Made by a program: the position numbers and the translations under genes | Source of the DNA: Spinacia oleracea | Taxonomy: Eukaryota > Streptophyta > Magnoliopsida > Caryophyllales > Amaranthaceae | NCBI RefSeq assembly: GCF_020520425.1 | Contig: NC_079492.1 | Location: forward strand, 109,713,157-109,777,156 | Length of the DNA: 64,000 nucleotides | Reading direction: 5' to 3' | Notes under the pieces: generated by a model | Databases searched by the model: none | Told to the model about the DNA's origin: nothing | The model's input: only the letters and a program-made list of their open reading frames with translations | Shown here: positions 12,440-25,191 of the stretch, piece by piece | Layout of the letters: each line of letters opens with the position of its first letter | How positions within the stretch are numbered: the first letter of the stretch is position 1

Positions 12440-12863
12440 TCGACTTCGTAAAACTCCATACGTTCATTGGGGAAGGAAAAAAAACTGTCTAATAATAAGA
12501 GAGGGCCGGTTCATCTGAAGTGTCTTCTTTTCTCTCTCCCCTCTTTCTCTCTGAACCAAATCGGCGAATTCGAAAATACGGGAAGAAAACCAAAGAGAGG
12601 ATCAATCAAATTGTTGTCATTTCTGAGAATTTGTGTGCCAAAATTAAGCTTTTTGTCAAGTGTTAATTCGTCAAAGCTTTTTGTTTTTTGTTGGTATAAC
12701 CACAATTTCTCTCTTGAATTAACCACATTTTCATGGCCGATCCATGCTTAACCTAAGTTTATTTCTCGCATTTTGTCTTTGATCTAGTTAGTTTCCGTCT
12801 TCCTTTCCTTGATTGTTTTTCGATTTTATTCTGAATTTGTTGTTTTGTGGATTTCTATTGCAG
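12440..12863 (+). promoter_or_regulatory. RabE1 5' leader region with pyrimidine patch and leader intron acceptor
   Basis: A CTTTTCTCTCTCCCCTCTTTCT pyrimidine-rich patch near 12527-12550 is typical of plant core promoters and leaders. A TTCTATTGCAG acceptor ends at 12863, 49 bases before the ATG, indicating a leader intron; its donor is uncertain (a candidate is near 12692). ORFs here on both strands are not credible genes. Confidence 0.45.
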
Positions 12864-12912
12864 GATAATATCTACTTGAAGTTTTTCTAGGGTTTCTGGA
12901 GGTGTTTGATTA

Positions 12913-15584
<2,672 letters not shown>

Positions 15585-15902
15585 GGGACTAGCAGTTGAC
15601 TGGACAAGGAAATGCGTTCAGTGGAATTATGTGTGCAAAGCAGATGAATCTGATTATGAAGATAATGTGATGGATGCTTGTAATATTTGTTACCATCATT
15701 CTTTTCTTAAACCTGTTTTTAGTGTGTGAAAGATAGTTTTAAATTAACTCGGAGTAGTAAATGTGTTCCCCACACTTTTTTTTCTTTTCTTTTGCTTGTC
15801 TAATTAAATTCTGCCAAAGCATACATTGATTCAAATCCACAACTCAATGATAGTTTTGCAAATTACAATGTCACTGGATACTTTTCTTTGTCCATCTTCT
15901 TA
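15585..15902 (+). other. RabE1 3'UTR and flank
   Basis: T-rich downstream sequence follows the stop. No distinct polyadenylation hexamer or second gene was found. Confidence 0.5.
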
Positions 15903-16239
15903 AAGACTTATCTTTTGGACTATGCTCAGGAAGGAAGATATATACACTCCATAGATATTAAGAGGCTCAGTCCAAGCAAGCCCATTTAAAGGCCTTTTTA
16001 ATTTCCTTTTATTAGCTTATTTTCTGCTATTTTGTCCTTGTTAGAGAGGGTATTTTAGTCGTTTATTGTACTAGGTTAGCCACCGCAAATGATTGACATT
16101 GTGGTATTTAAGGCAAAGGTCGTAAGGGTAGCAGACAAGTAGAACTAACAAAATATACTTGAGCTACAAGTTTCAATCTTTCTCTTCATCTCTTTTCTCA
16201 AAACACAACAACTTTCTACATTTCATTGATGAAAATCAT
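15903..16239 (+). mobile_element. Probable LTR remnant of an older Ty1/copia element
   Basis: It precedes the copia gag remnant at 16382. A TATTTAA box lies at 16105-16111. The segment appears to end in CA at 16238-16239, followed after TTA by TGGTTTCACAG (16243-16253), close to the initiator-tRNA-Met primer-binding consensus TGGTATCAGAG. The left boundary is not defined and no partner LTR is present. Confidence 0.45.
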
Positions 16240-16381
16240 TATGGTTTCACAGTTGTAGGAGTGCGGAAAATAAGAGAATCAAAGTGAAATTTGTGAGATT
16301 GAAAGTTATTCGTAAGAAATCACCTCAAAGTTTCCATTTTCGTAGCTGCAATTGAGTGAATATGAGTGATAATATCTTCTA

Positions 16382-16860
16382 GTGGCTATGGGATCGAGGT
16401 TTACATTTTCAGATATGCAGAATCCATTGTTCCTTGATCCATTTGATGAACCTTTTTTCATTAGTGTGGCTAAGTTGCAAGGTGTTGCTGACTATAGAGC
16501 ACGTAGGAGGTCGTTTGAGGTACAACTTCTAAAAGAAAGCTCGGATTTGTCAAGGGCACTATGACAAGAAGCACTAAGGATGAAATGCAATGCAACTGGT
16601 AACTTGCTACTGGCTTCATACTAATGTTTCTGAATCCATTAAAAATTCTATTATGATTATTAAGAATGCTCATGAGGCATGGAAACAGTTAGAAAAAAGG
16701 TTTATGCTTTCAAATGGATCTAGGAAATATAAGCTTAGCAAAGAGTGGTTTAACCTGAATCAAAATGGTAGAAAAATAGACGAATACTACACTGCAATGA
16801 GTAGTTTGTGGGACGAAATTGATTCAACTAGTTTTAACCCCGTGCAACACACGTTTTTTC
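16382..16860 (+). pseudogene. Ty1/copia gag remnant (N-terminal and UBN2-like parts)
   Basis: The frame 16382-16564 contains NPLFLDPFDEP, the conserved N-terminal gag block of plant copia elements. After a frameshift, 16590-16850 contains the WLHTNVSESIKNSI, AWKQLEKRF and NGSRKYKLSKE blocks followed by a DEYYTAMSSLWDEID motif typical of the copia gag core. The protein then stops making sense near 16845, where a CTAGT repeat begins, so the zinc knuckle and pol are missing. The element is unrelated in sequence to the A-G family further on. Confidence 0.75.
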
Positions 16861-16991
16861 ATTTTGTTTTAAAGTTACTCTTATTTAATTTTCTAATTTG
16901 TCAAATGACTAAAAGATTATTTTATTTACTTCGTGTCCTAATAAGAAAGGAATGAAGATGGTAAATTCCTATTCTTAGGTCATTCGTTATA
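16828..16991. repeat. Second CTAGT-type repeat fragment, truncates the copia gag
   Basis: CTAGTTTTAACCCCGTGCAA begins exactly where gag similarity stops. Its head resembles the repeat at 11931. The right end is unclear and abuts the MITE at 16992. Confidence 0.3.
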
Positions 16992-17193
16992 GGTTTCGCT
17001 CTATTCTATTTATTTTATCTGAACTTATATTATCTGAACTGATTTGAATTTAACTTATTTGAACCTTTTTAAAAAACTTATTTTTGCTGAAATATTTATG
17101 TGTGAAAATGTATGAAATAAACTTATGTTTTCTGAATTTTTCTGACTTATTTTGTCTGAAATAATTCAAAATAAGTCAAACAAAACAGAACCC
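16992..17193. mobile_element. Second copy of the Tourist-like MITE (diverged)
   Basis: It shares with the 11575 copy the CTGAACTTATATTATCTGAA stretch, the TGTGTGAAAATGT word, the TTATTTTGTCTGAAATAA stretch and the ATAAGTCAAACAAAACAG 3' end. Terminal bases and target duplication have decayed, and the interior is about 50 bases shorter. Confidence 0.6.
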
Positions 17194-17837
17194 ATGTATC
17201 AAACTTTGTTATTTGTTATAGTTTAGATAAAGAGATTATTGACTTAGTCCCACCTTAGTCTGATGACCACGGATTATTCTTGTGTGGATCTGGTCCACAA
17301 TAATATTAGTGTGGACCCAAAACCAATAATTTTCTCTATCACCCTTTTTACATACACATGGACCTTTATCGTTCATATAATGCGTTTAATAAATCAAACA
17401 CCAAATTTCTTTGATGTAATAACCATTTTTTGAATCATAGTAACCCTAAGTTTTTAAAAGTGAACAGTGACTTAAAATCGTATTATTCACGCACAACATG
17501 TACCAATGAAACAAATTTGATATTTTTTCCATAATAATCCTAATAAACATGTCACAATAAATTAGGAACAAGTTGTTAACTTTTTTAGGCATGGTCCACA
17601 ATAAATCAGTGTGGACCAAGTTCATTTAAGAATTGGTGTATAACCATATTAACCTAACTCTTTGCGAGCAATACATGTGTATTTTATAAAACCAAAATAA
17701 GGAACTTCCACACTAACATATAAGAAAACGAAGTTGCAATCTGCAGAAAAATAATACGGAGTTCCATATTATAAAAATCCATTCATGTAGAATAAGCAAC
17801 AAATGTTAAACACAATTTAATTTTATTCATCCCTATA
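17194..17837. other. AT-rich intergenic with repeated GTGGACC words
   Basis: GGTCCACAATAA followed closely by AGTGTGGACC occurs near 17290 and again near 17588. These may be the ends of a small palindromic element, but its limits are not resolved. No gene is seen. Confidence 0.35.
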
Positions 17838-18372
17838 GGATTTTTTTTTTTTTGATGCTAATGAGGCCAGGCCAATATAACGAAATCAAAATACAAGAAA
17901 AAAAACAGAAATAAAAAAGCAAATAAACTACAGAGGAACTAAGCGTGGATGGGCCACACCCCGAACATCCTCTTCCATAATCCTTCGAAGTTCCACAGGG
18001 GGTTCTTCGAGTATCTCCAACCTTCCATCTTGCTCTACTCCTCGATTTGCTAACCAATCCGCAGCTCGATTACCTTCCCGATACACATGGTCTACCTTCA
18101 CTGCCCATTCTTCCCTATTGATGAGGTTAAGACAACGTCTTATGAGGTGGGTACAACCACCGCAGCTAGTGGTGCTGGACCGAATAGCTTGCACACAAGT
18201 TAGACTATCTAGTTGGATCATTAGGTTTCGAATTTGCAGATTCTGTGCTAGCTCTAGCCCTCTAATAAGTGCCATGGCTTCGGCTCGGAATGCATTACAA
18301 TGCCCAAAGTTCATAGAGATGGCTGATGTTAAGTAGCCGTTGCAATCCTGAATGATCGCCCTCCTACGTTCT
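17838..18372 (-). pseudogene. 5'-truncated LINE: RNase H domain and poly(A)
   Basis: Minus-strand frame from about 18370 to 17928 reads AIIQDCNGYLTSAISMNFGH, then FRAEAMALIRGLELA, QLDSLTCVQAI and NRAADWLANRG: the RVT_3-type RNase H domain of plant LINEs with the catalytic Glu (FRAEA) and two Asp (QLDS, NRAAD) visible; the first strand with the first Asp is cut off. A 13-T run at 17841-17853 (poly(A) on the minus strand) closes the element. The truncated 5' end joins copia gag of copy A at about 18372 within the word GTTCTTCTGATC. The preserved long frame suggests a fairly recent insertion. Confidence 0.75.
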
Positions 18373-19200
18373 TCTGATCTTCCTTAAGCTTCAAGCAATC
18401 TCTCTTCTAATGCCCCTTCTTCTTGCAGTAGAAGCATTCAGATTTAGAAGTGGGTTGGCTCACCTTCTTCTTTTCAGACTTGGTGCTGCCAGCTTGCTTA
18501 GTTGGGCTGACCTTCTTGCCACCTTTCTTAGCATTCCTCTTCTTACCAGATTTCTTGAACTTGCCCCCACGCACCATAAGCACATCTTGCTTATCAGATT
18601 TCTTGAACTTTTGAGCGTCTTTTCAGCGGTCTTCAGCATACCGTGAAGCTCAGTGAGCGTTTTGTCCAGACTATTCATACTGTAGTTCAGCTTGAACTGA
18701 TCATACCCGCTATGAAGAGAATGGAGGATGGTGTCTATAGCCATTTCCTGAGAGAATTGTTGATCCAACCGACTCATATTCTGAATGAGTCCAATCATTT
18801 TGAGAACATGTGGACTTACGGGCTCGCCTTCCTTATACTTAGTCTCAAGAATTTTCCTATAAGTCTCGAATCTTTCGACTCTAGCCAGATCTTGGAACAT
18901 GTTCTTTAACTCACTGATGATTGTGAAAGCATCTGAGTTGATGAACGTTTTCTGTAGATCTGCACTCATGGTTGCAAGCATTAGACATTTTATATCCTTG
19001 TTGGCATCAATCCAACGATTGAGGGCTGCCTGAGTGACCCCGTCGCCTGCGGCTTCGGGCATCGCCTCTTCCAGGACATACTCCTTTTCTTCCTGCATAA
19101 GAACTATTTGCAAGTTCCTTTGCCAGTCAAGTAAGTTTTTCCCATTCAACTTTTCCTTTTCGAGAATTGATCAGATGTTGAATGAATTGTTGTTCGCCAT
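18373..19200 (-). pseudogene. Copy A: Ty1/copia gag (type 1), broken
   Basis: Starts with MANNNSFNI at 19200 and contains NGKNLLDWQRNLQIVLMQEE and DQFKLNYSMNSLDKTLTELH, followed by the zinc-knuckle region CFYCKKKGH near 18420-18440. It is nearly the same protein as the gag of copy E (54323-55140). Damage seen: a TGA replaces the tenth codon, and an 11-base insertion near 18595-18606, copying the nearby GATTTCTTGAA, shifts the frame. Protease and pol are absent because the LINE abuts at 18372. Confidence 0.85.
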
Positions 19201-21838
19201 AGTTAAAACTACAATTGAAAAAGAATAAACAAATAAATAACCATTCACAGTTTCTCTTAATAAACTTAAATTCTAGCATACATGCGTAATTTATCATTTA
19301 TTAAGCATTTTATTCAAGTTATGTGTTCCGGCAGGTGTGAATAAAATGATTCCAAGATCCTTAAATCATTGAAGAACTAAGCACATTATGTATTTAGACT
19401 CAATTCTAAAATATTTTAGGTAAGCAAAACCTTTGCTAATAGTCTAGAAACTATTCTTGGTTGATAGGTACGTCTAAGAACTTATTAGGTAAACCTATCT
19501 CATTTTCCACGACATAAAAAGATTCCTTACTTATATCGTTGAGTTTCACCAAAACTAACATGTACTCACAATTATCCGTGTACCTTACCCCTTTAGGATC
19601 AATAAGTAACACCTCTCTTAGGCGGAAAACTATTATTAAGATTGATGTAAAGGTTTATCCAAGTAAGTGTTATTTTGGCATGGCACCTTTTAACTCAATT
19701 TTAAAGTTTGGAACTTAAGACTCTTACTATGTTGGTTAGATTTTAAGTGAACTAAAATCCTTAATCATGCAACATAATCAAGCCACAATCTCATGCATAA
19801 TTAAGACATATTTAAAGCAATAAATAACTTAAAGCATGCATAAGATATAAATGTGATCTAATATGGCCCGACTTCATCTTGAAGCTTCAACTTCAAACTC
19901 CGTCTTGAAAATGGATTGGAAACTCCGTCTTGAATTTCTCCATGGGAGGCGCCATTTTCTTCAAATAGGATAAGCTATAATTTAAACTAATTACAACTAT
20001 TTGATGGTACGCAGACCATATTTAAATTAAAAAACTTTGGTGCATTAGACCAATTTTACATTCAAATTAATGGTATGTAGACCATATTTTCTATCCTATT
20101 TGGGCCATACTAGTCACTTTCCATAACCTGCAAAACAGTACATTTACAATATACCATTCACCCATTCATTTATCAATGAATGACCCACATAGCTGGTTAG
20201 TTGAACATATTATGCATCACATAAATATTTGCAACAATTAATCAAGGGTTCCAATAATCTACCAATTATTCAATCCTTATTAATTCTAATCAAGTTGTTT
20301 TAACCTTAAAGGAATGTAGACCTAATCAAGAGCTTATGACTAAAACGCTCCCACTTAAACCAATAAATTTACATGCTTTACTAATTTTAAACATAAAATT
20401 GTATTTCCTAGTCTAACCGGAAACATACAAATTTTATTAAAATTTAAAGCTCATATAAATTATTATTTGAATCCTTTAATTTATTTTCAGTTTTATTAAA
20501 TTAATTAATTTAAATTTAATCAAGGTTTTAATTTTAGTAAAATAATTAGTATAAATAAAATTTATAATAATTAGATTATTCAAAATTAAATTTCGAGAAA
20601 AAATTAAATTACGAATTTTAAAATTCATTAAAATTGTTTCTAACTGAAATTTTAAAATTAAATTCAAAGCGCATCAATCGGATCAAGACGAGGCCATGGG
20701 CTTGCGCCCATGCCCCGTCGAGTTCACAAGGCAGTAGCGCCCCTCGACTGATCGCACAGCAAGGCACTAGCAGCAGCCACGCCTAGACGCAGCAAGCCGA
20801 GCCACGCCTAGGCGCAGCAGCAGCTCGCTCGCTGTGGCGCAGCAGCACTCGCTGGTGCGAGGCATCCCTCGCTGTCCGCGCGCGCCTGCCTGCTCGCTTG
20901 CGCCCTGCCCCTTCTCCCCATCCGCCCAAGCTCGTAGCACACATCGCCTAGGCAGACCCACTGCCTTGCGCGCATGCCACGCTTGCTTGCTCGCTGCATT
21001 CGTACCGCATGGGCGACGAGCTCCCTTGCTCGTCGTCGCATGCCCGCACTATGCAACACCCCGTAAGGGTAACACGTAGCGTCCATTGCTTTGTGCGTGC
21101 AAGATTTATGAGCGGATTATATAAAAATCAAACTTTTTAATTCAAATTTATAGACAAATTAATAAAACATATTAATTTCATAAATTTAGGGAGAAAAATC
21201 AAAAATTTACTATGCAAATTAATTTCCGATTATAATGAATTCAAGTCTAGGTCATAAAAAATTTAAAATTTACCAAATTTAACAATTTATATGGTGGTAT
21301 TTAATCATGGATACCTAATTAAATTGTCAATTAATTTTGAAAAACAAATCAAATTCTAAATTATTCGAATTTCAACAAATTAATTACAATTACAAATTAG
21401 GTTGTATAATTAATAAGCTTAGGCATTTAAATTTGTTAAACATATACAGTAGGTCAATAAAAAATTCAAGATTTACAAAAAAAATCGTAAATATTTAATT
21501 TAACATCTAAAAATTACAAATTTTGCATTCGAAAAACTAAAACCTCCGAAAAGTCATAGTTAGGCTTTGAATTTGGGAATTCTGAGTTTGGCATCAAATC
21601 TTGGATTTTAGTCAAAATTTTAAAACGCCGTTTACATGCGAAATTCACTATAAAATTATACGATTCCGACCATTATTGACTAAACTGCCGAAAATTCTGC
21701 GAACATATAATTAAATAATCGCACGAATTTGCAATTAATTACAAAAAATCGAAAATTTCGAAATTAATCACCCCTTTTAATTCATTGCAAATTTATATAA
21801 TTTAACCATGTTAGGTAATTATTATATAATTAATTAGA
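19201..21838 (-). mobile_element. Copy A: long 5' leader between PBS and gag
   Basis: About 2.6 kb of non-coding leader, shared with copies B, D and E. It holds the paired hairpins at 20004-20019 and 20070-20085, AT-rich sequence, a GC-rich cassette (20690-21085) that ends in a conserved CCGTAAGGGTAACACGTAGC word, and more AT-rich sequence up to the PBS. The ORFs inside the GC-rich part (20767-21086) are repeat-derived and differ between copies, so I do not call genes. Confidence 0.75.
20690..21085. repeat. GC-rich variable cassette in copy A leader
   Basis: An abrupt GC island of GCAGC/GCTCGC words inside AT-rich leader. The equivalent positions in B (30600-30860), D (46130-46720) and E (56580-57150) are also GC-rich but differ in sequence and length, while the flanks are nearly identical. 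Confidence 0.7.
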
Positions 21839-21852
21839 GGCTCGTGATACCA
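21839..21852 (-). promoter_or_regulatory. Copy A primer-binding site
   Basis: Minus strand TGGTATCACGAGCC, one base inside the LTR. It matches the complement of the plant initiator tRNA-Met 3' end (TGGTATCAGAGCC) except for one extra C after the first eight bases. The same variant occurs in C, D and E. Confidence 0.75.
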
Positions 21853-21853
21853 C

Positions 21854-22895
21854 TGTTAGGTTATGATACGTATAAATCATATATAAATCATGCGGAAAAA
21901 CCATAAAGCTAGGAATCCAAATTAATTGCCACATAACAATTAGCATAATTTAGGATACATACACTTTGTAGCGTGCCCTCCTAGCTGCGCCCGAACCGAA
22001 CAAGAACAAGTCTAGGACTCCAAATGTCGTCCCTCCGTAGATAGTCCATAACACGTTCGGTTCCTCCTTAGATTTAATTAACTAGAATTGCACCTAAGGT
22101 ATTATGAATATTCGAATATTTAAGGCAATATTATTATTAGTTTTAATCCTTAAAACTAGGTGAATACTTGAAATTATGTGTTCATAAGTTGTGGATGCCA
22201 TCACATATTTATAGGGTAGGAATAATGGAATTAGAAGTCTGCTAGGATTCAAGTAATCTAAATCTATTAGAATTAGAGTTTACTTAAAACTAGTAACTTT
22301 AGGAAATTAATCTTTTAATCTAATCCTAATTGCTTAAGGATTCGATGCATGCACAAACTTCAACACACACACGAGCACGACCCACAAGAGAGCAGGCCAT
22401 AAACGCGCGTGCGGAGAAGCCCAGTGCAGCTCGCAACCCACACGCTGCTCGCAGCCCGCGTGTTTGCTTGCAGCCATGGGCGCGCTGGGCCTGGCCTTGT
22501 GCTGGGCCTTGCGTGCCTTTGGCTGCTTGCTGCTCATGCCTTGCGCGCTGGGCTTGCTAGGCGTGGGCCTAGCTTCGTGCTGGGCCTTCGTCTAGCAAGC
22601 TCGTCCGATGTTTATTTCGTACGACGCGCTTTCGATTAATTTTCCGATTCCGGAATTCATTTCCGATAATATTTTCCGATACGTACCATGTTTCCGTTTT
22701 CGGCAACATCTACGACTTGGATAATATTTATATTTCCGATACGATCCATATTTCCGTTTCCGGCAATATCATCGTTTCCGGAGTATTCATAATTTGCCTT
22801 TTGACGATTTCAGCTCCCACTGGAACCGAGATCCGTCGATTATGAATATCCATAAATGGAGTATTTCATTCCTTTAAATACTAGATCCGTTCACG
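21854..22895 (-). mobile_element. Copy A 5' LTR, truncated by copy B
   Basis: Begins TGTTAGGTTATGATACG beside the PBS and follows the family LTR up to GATCCGTTCACG, where copy B's 3' LTR begins at 22896; about 350 bp of U3 end are missing. Its TTTCCG array is shortened (22640-22690) compared with other copies. Confidence 0.85.
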
Positions 22896-24329
22896 TGTTA
22901 GGTTAGGATACATATGAATAAACATAAATCATGCGGAAAAACCATAAAGCCAGGAAACATATTATTTACACATAATCATTTAGCATAATTCAGATGCATA
23001 CACTTTGTAGCGTGCCCTCCCTAGCTGCGCCCGAACCGAACAAGAACAATTCTCTAGGACTCCAAGTGTCGTCCCTCCGTAGATAGTCCACAGCACATCC
23101 GGATCCGCCTTAAGCTTGACCAACTAGAATCGCCCTTAAGGTTACTTAGGATTTTCGGCTATTTTGGGTTGCAAGTGTTTGGCTGATATTTGCTTAAAAA
23201 TCTTACATTTGAATACTTCAAAATCATCTATTAAATTATGAGCCCTTAACTCATATTTATAGGCCACGGAATAAGTAATCGAATCCTACTAGGATACGAA
23301 TTAATTAAATTAGAATCCTAGTAGAACTCTTATTTAATTAATTTATCTTTTAGGATTATGAATTTAATCATTAAACAAATCCTATACACTTTAGGTTTCG
23401 TATGTGACCACAAACTCTACACGAGCATAACCCGCAAGCGTGCAGGCCATGCCCGCGCACAGCCCACACGGCCGCTCGGCCCACGTGAGCTACAAGCCCA
23501 CGCGAGCGCAGCAGCATTGCTCGCATCCCACTGCTCGCAGCTACGCGCGCAGCCACGGCCTGCTGGGCCTGGCCTTGCGCTGGGCCTGGCGTGGCCTTGG
23601 CTGTTCGTGTGGCGCGCTGGCTTGCTGGACGCGGGCCTGGCTTCGTGCTGGGCCTTCGTCTAGCAAGCTCGTCCGATGCTAATTCGTACGATGCGCTTCT
23701 GATTAATTTCCCGATTCCGGAATTCATTTCCGATACGAACAATATTTAATATTTTCGATTCCGGAATTAATTTCCGTTTGGAACAAATATTTAATATTTC
23801 CGTTTCCGGAATTATTTTCCGATTCCGATAATATTTCCGATTCTGACAATATTTCCGTTTCCGGCAATATTTCCGATTCCGACAATATTTCCATTTCCGA
23901 TAATATTTTCCGATACGTACCATGTTTCCGTTTCCGGCAACATCTACGACTTGGATAATATTTATATTTCCGATACGATCCATATTTCCGTTTCCGGCAA
24001 TATCATCGTTTCCGGAGTATTCATTTCTTGCCTTTGACGATCTCAGCTCCCACTGGAACCAAGATCCGTCGATTCCGAATATCCATAGATGGAGTATTTA
24101 ATGCCATTAAATACTTGATCCGTTTACGTACTATTTGTGTCACCTACGGGTTCAGTCAAGAGTAAGCTGTGGATTAATATAATTAATTCCACTTGAACTG
24201 AAGCGGCCTCTAGCTAGGCATTCAGCTCACTTGATCTCACTGAATTATTAACTTGTTAATTAATACTGAACCGCATTTATTAGACTTAATATTATATGCA
24301 TACTTGGACCAAGGGCATTATTTCCTTCA
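22896..24329 (-). mobile_element. Copy B 3' LTR (1434 bp)
   Basis: Plus-strand ends TGTTAGGTTAGGATACA and GCATTATTTCCTTCA give TG...CA termini. Minus-strand TATA box (TATTTATA on plus) is near 23252-23259. It contains a GC-rich segment (23440-23680) and a TTTCCG/TTCCGG array (23690-24020). The polypurine tract follows at 24330. It sits inside the truncated LTR of copy A. Confidence 0.9.
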
Positions 24330-24357
24330 GTCTCCCACTTGTCCTTAGGGACAAGTG
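24330..24357 (-). promoter_or_regulatory. Copy B polypurine tract with adjacent stem-loop
   Basis: Minus strand AAGTGGGAGAC directly precedes the LTR start TGAAGG and is the plus-strand primer site. Next to it lies a perfect 9-bp inverted repeat, CACTTGTCC/GGACAAGTG with a four-base loop (24336-24357), conserved in D (39975-39996) and E (50325-50346). Confidence 0.65.
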
Positions 24358-24489
24358 TGCATTTCCTAATTTCTTTGTCACTTGATGCTTGCTCTTGAAC
24401 ATAAGGTAAGAGTTGTCATCCTTATTATGTCCAGAGGTGTTTCTCGGTTTCAGAGTTCAACTGATCAAATAAACAGATAATCATATCCT

Positions 24490-24714
24490 ATGATTCATCC
24501 GAGCACAGCCATGCATTTTACAGTTTCTAGCTCTCCAAGTGGCCTTGTACAACTTTTAAGCATCTCATCCCGATTTATGGGAGGACAATCCCAATCTTGC
24601 GATCTTGAGATTAGACTTCGTTTGATAGGTGATTACCTGAGTGTTGCCTTTATAGCCTCCTTTTACGGTGCGACGGTTGGTCAACGTCAAAGTAACCAGT
24701 TCTCAAACAAGTAA
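24490..24714 (+). CDS. Antisense ORF between pol and 3' LTR, copy B (74 aa)
   Basis: ATG-initiated frame beginning MIHPSTAMHFTVSSSPSGLV, antisense to the retroelement. The predicted protein is identical to that at 50479-50703 in copy E although the DNA differs at six sites, all synonymous. I recognise no domain. In the non-autonomous copy D the frame is broken by a one-base deletion. Antisense ORFs between pol and the 3' LTR are known in some plant LTR elements, but most differences here are transitions and several are at CpG, so selection is unproven. Confidence 0.3.
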   Translation: MIHPSTAMHFTVSSSPSGLVQLLSISSRFMGGQSQSCDLEIRLRLIGDYLSVAFIASFYGATVGQRQSNQFSNK

Positions 24715-25191
24715 TCTCAAATCACTCAAGTATTGAGGATTTAGTGTCTAATAATTTTAATGAAATTTACTTATGACAGATTTTCATCTCTTACAGTAAA
24801 GTCTCATAGGTCTGTCCGATACTAGTCTTCCCAAAGTAAGTATCTATGCAAATGATTATGACATTGCCATGTCCACATAGTTCAAGAAACAGAACTACAA
24901 CTCATCTTGCATTCTAGTCGTCTAACATTTTCTATGTGTCCATCTTTATAGAAAACTCCGACCAGGGACCATTTTCAACTTTTGACATTCAAGTTCACTT
25001 GATAGACATTTCTTAGTCACAGGACTGGTCCTGACAGTCTATCTTGAATATTTCGTCAAATTGAAGGACTCATCATTTAATAAACCACAAATTAAATGGA
25101 AAATGAATTCTATTCATTTATTGTGAATTATTAACCAATAATGTTTTACAAAGTATTAAACTCTAAAACTTTAAAACATTAAACAAGGACA

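Noticed and set aside
18410-18909. Plus-strand ORFs over the copy A and E gag regions
   Set aside because: They are antisense shadows of gag and have no family resemblance of their own.
23690-24020. Regularly spaced repeats that could suggest a CRISPR-like array
   Set aside because: Units are short, imperfect and without distinct spacers, lie inside an LTR of a plant genome, and recur in every LTR copy.
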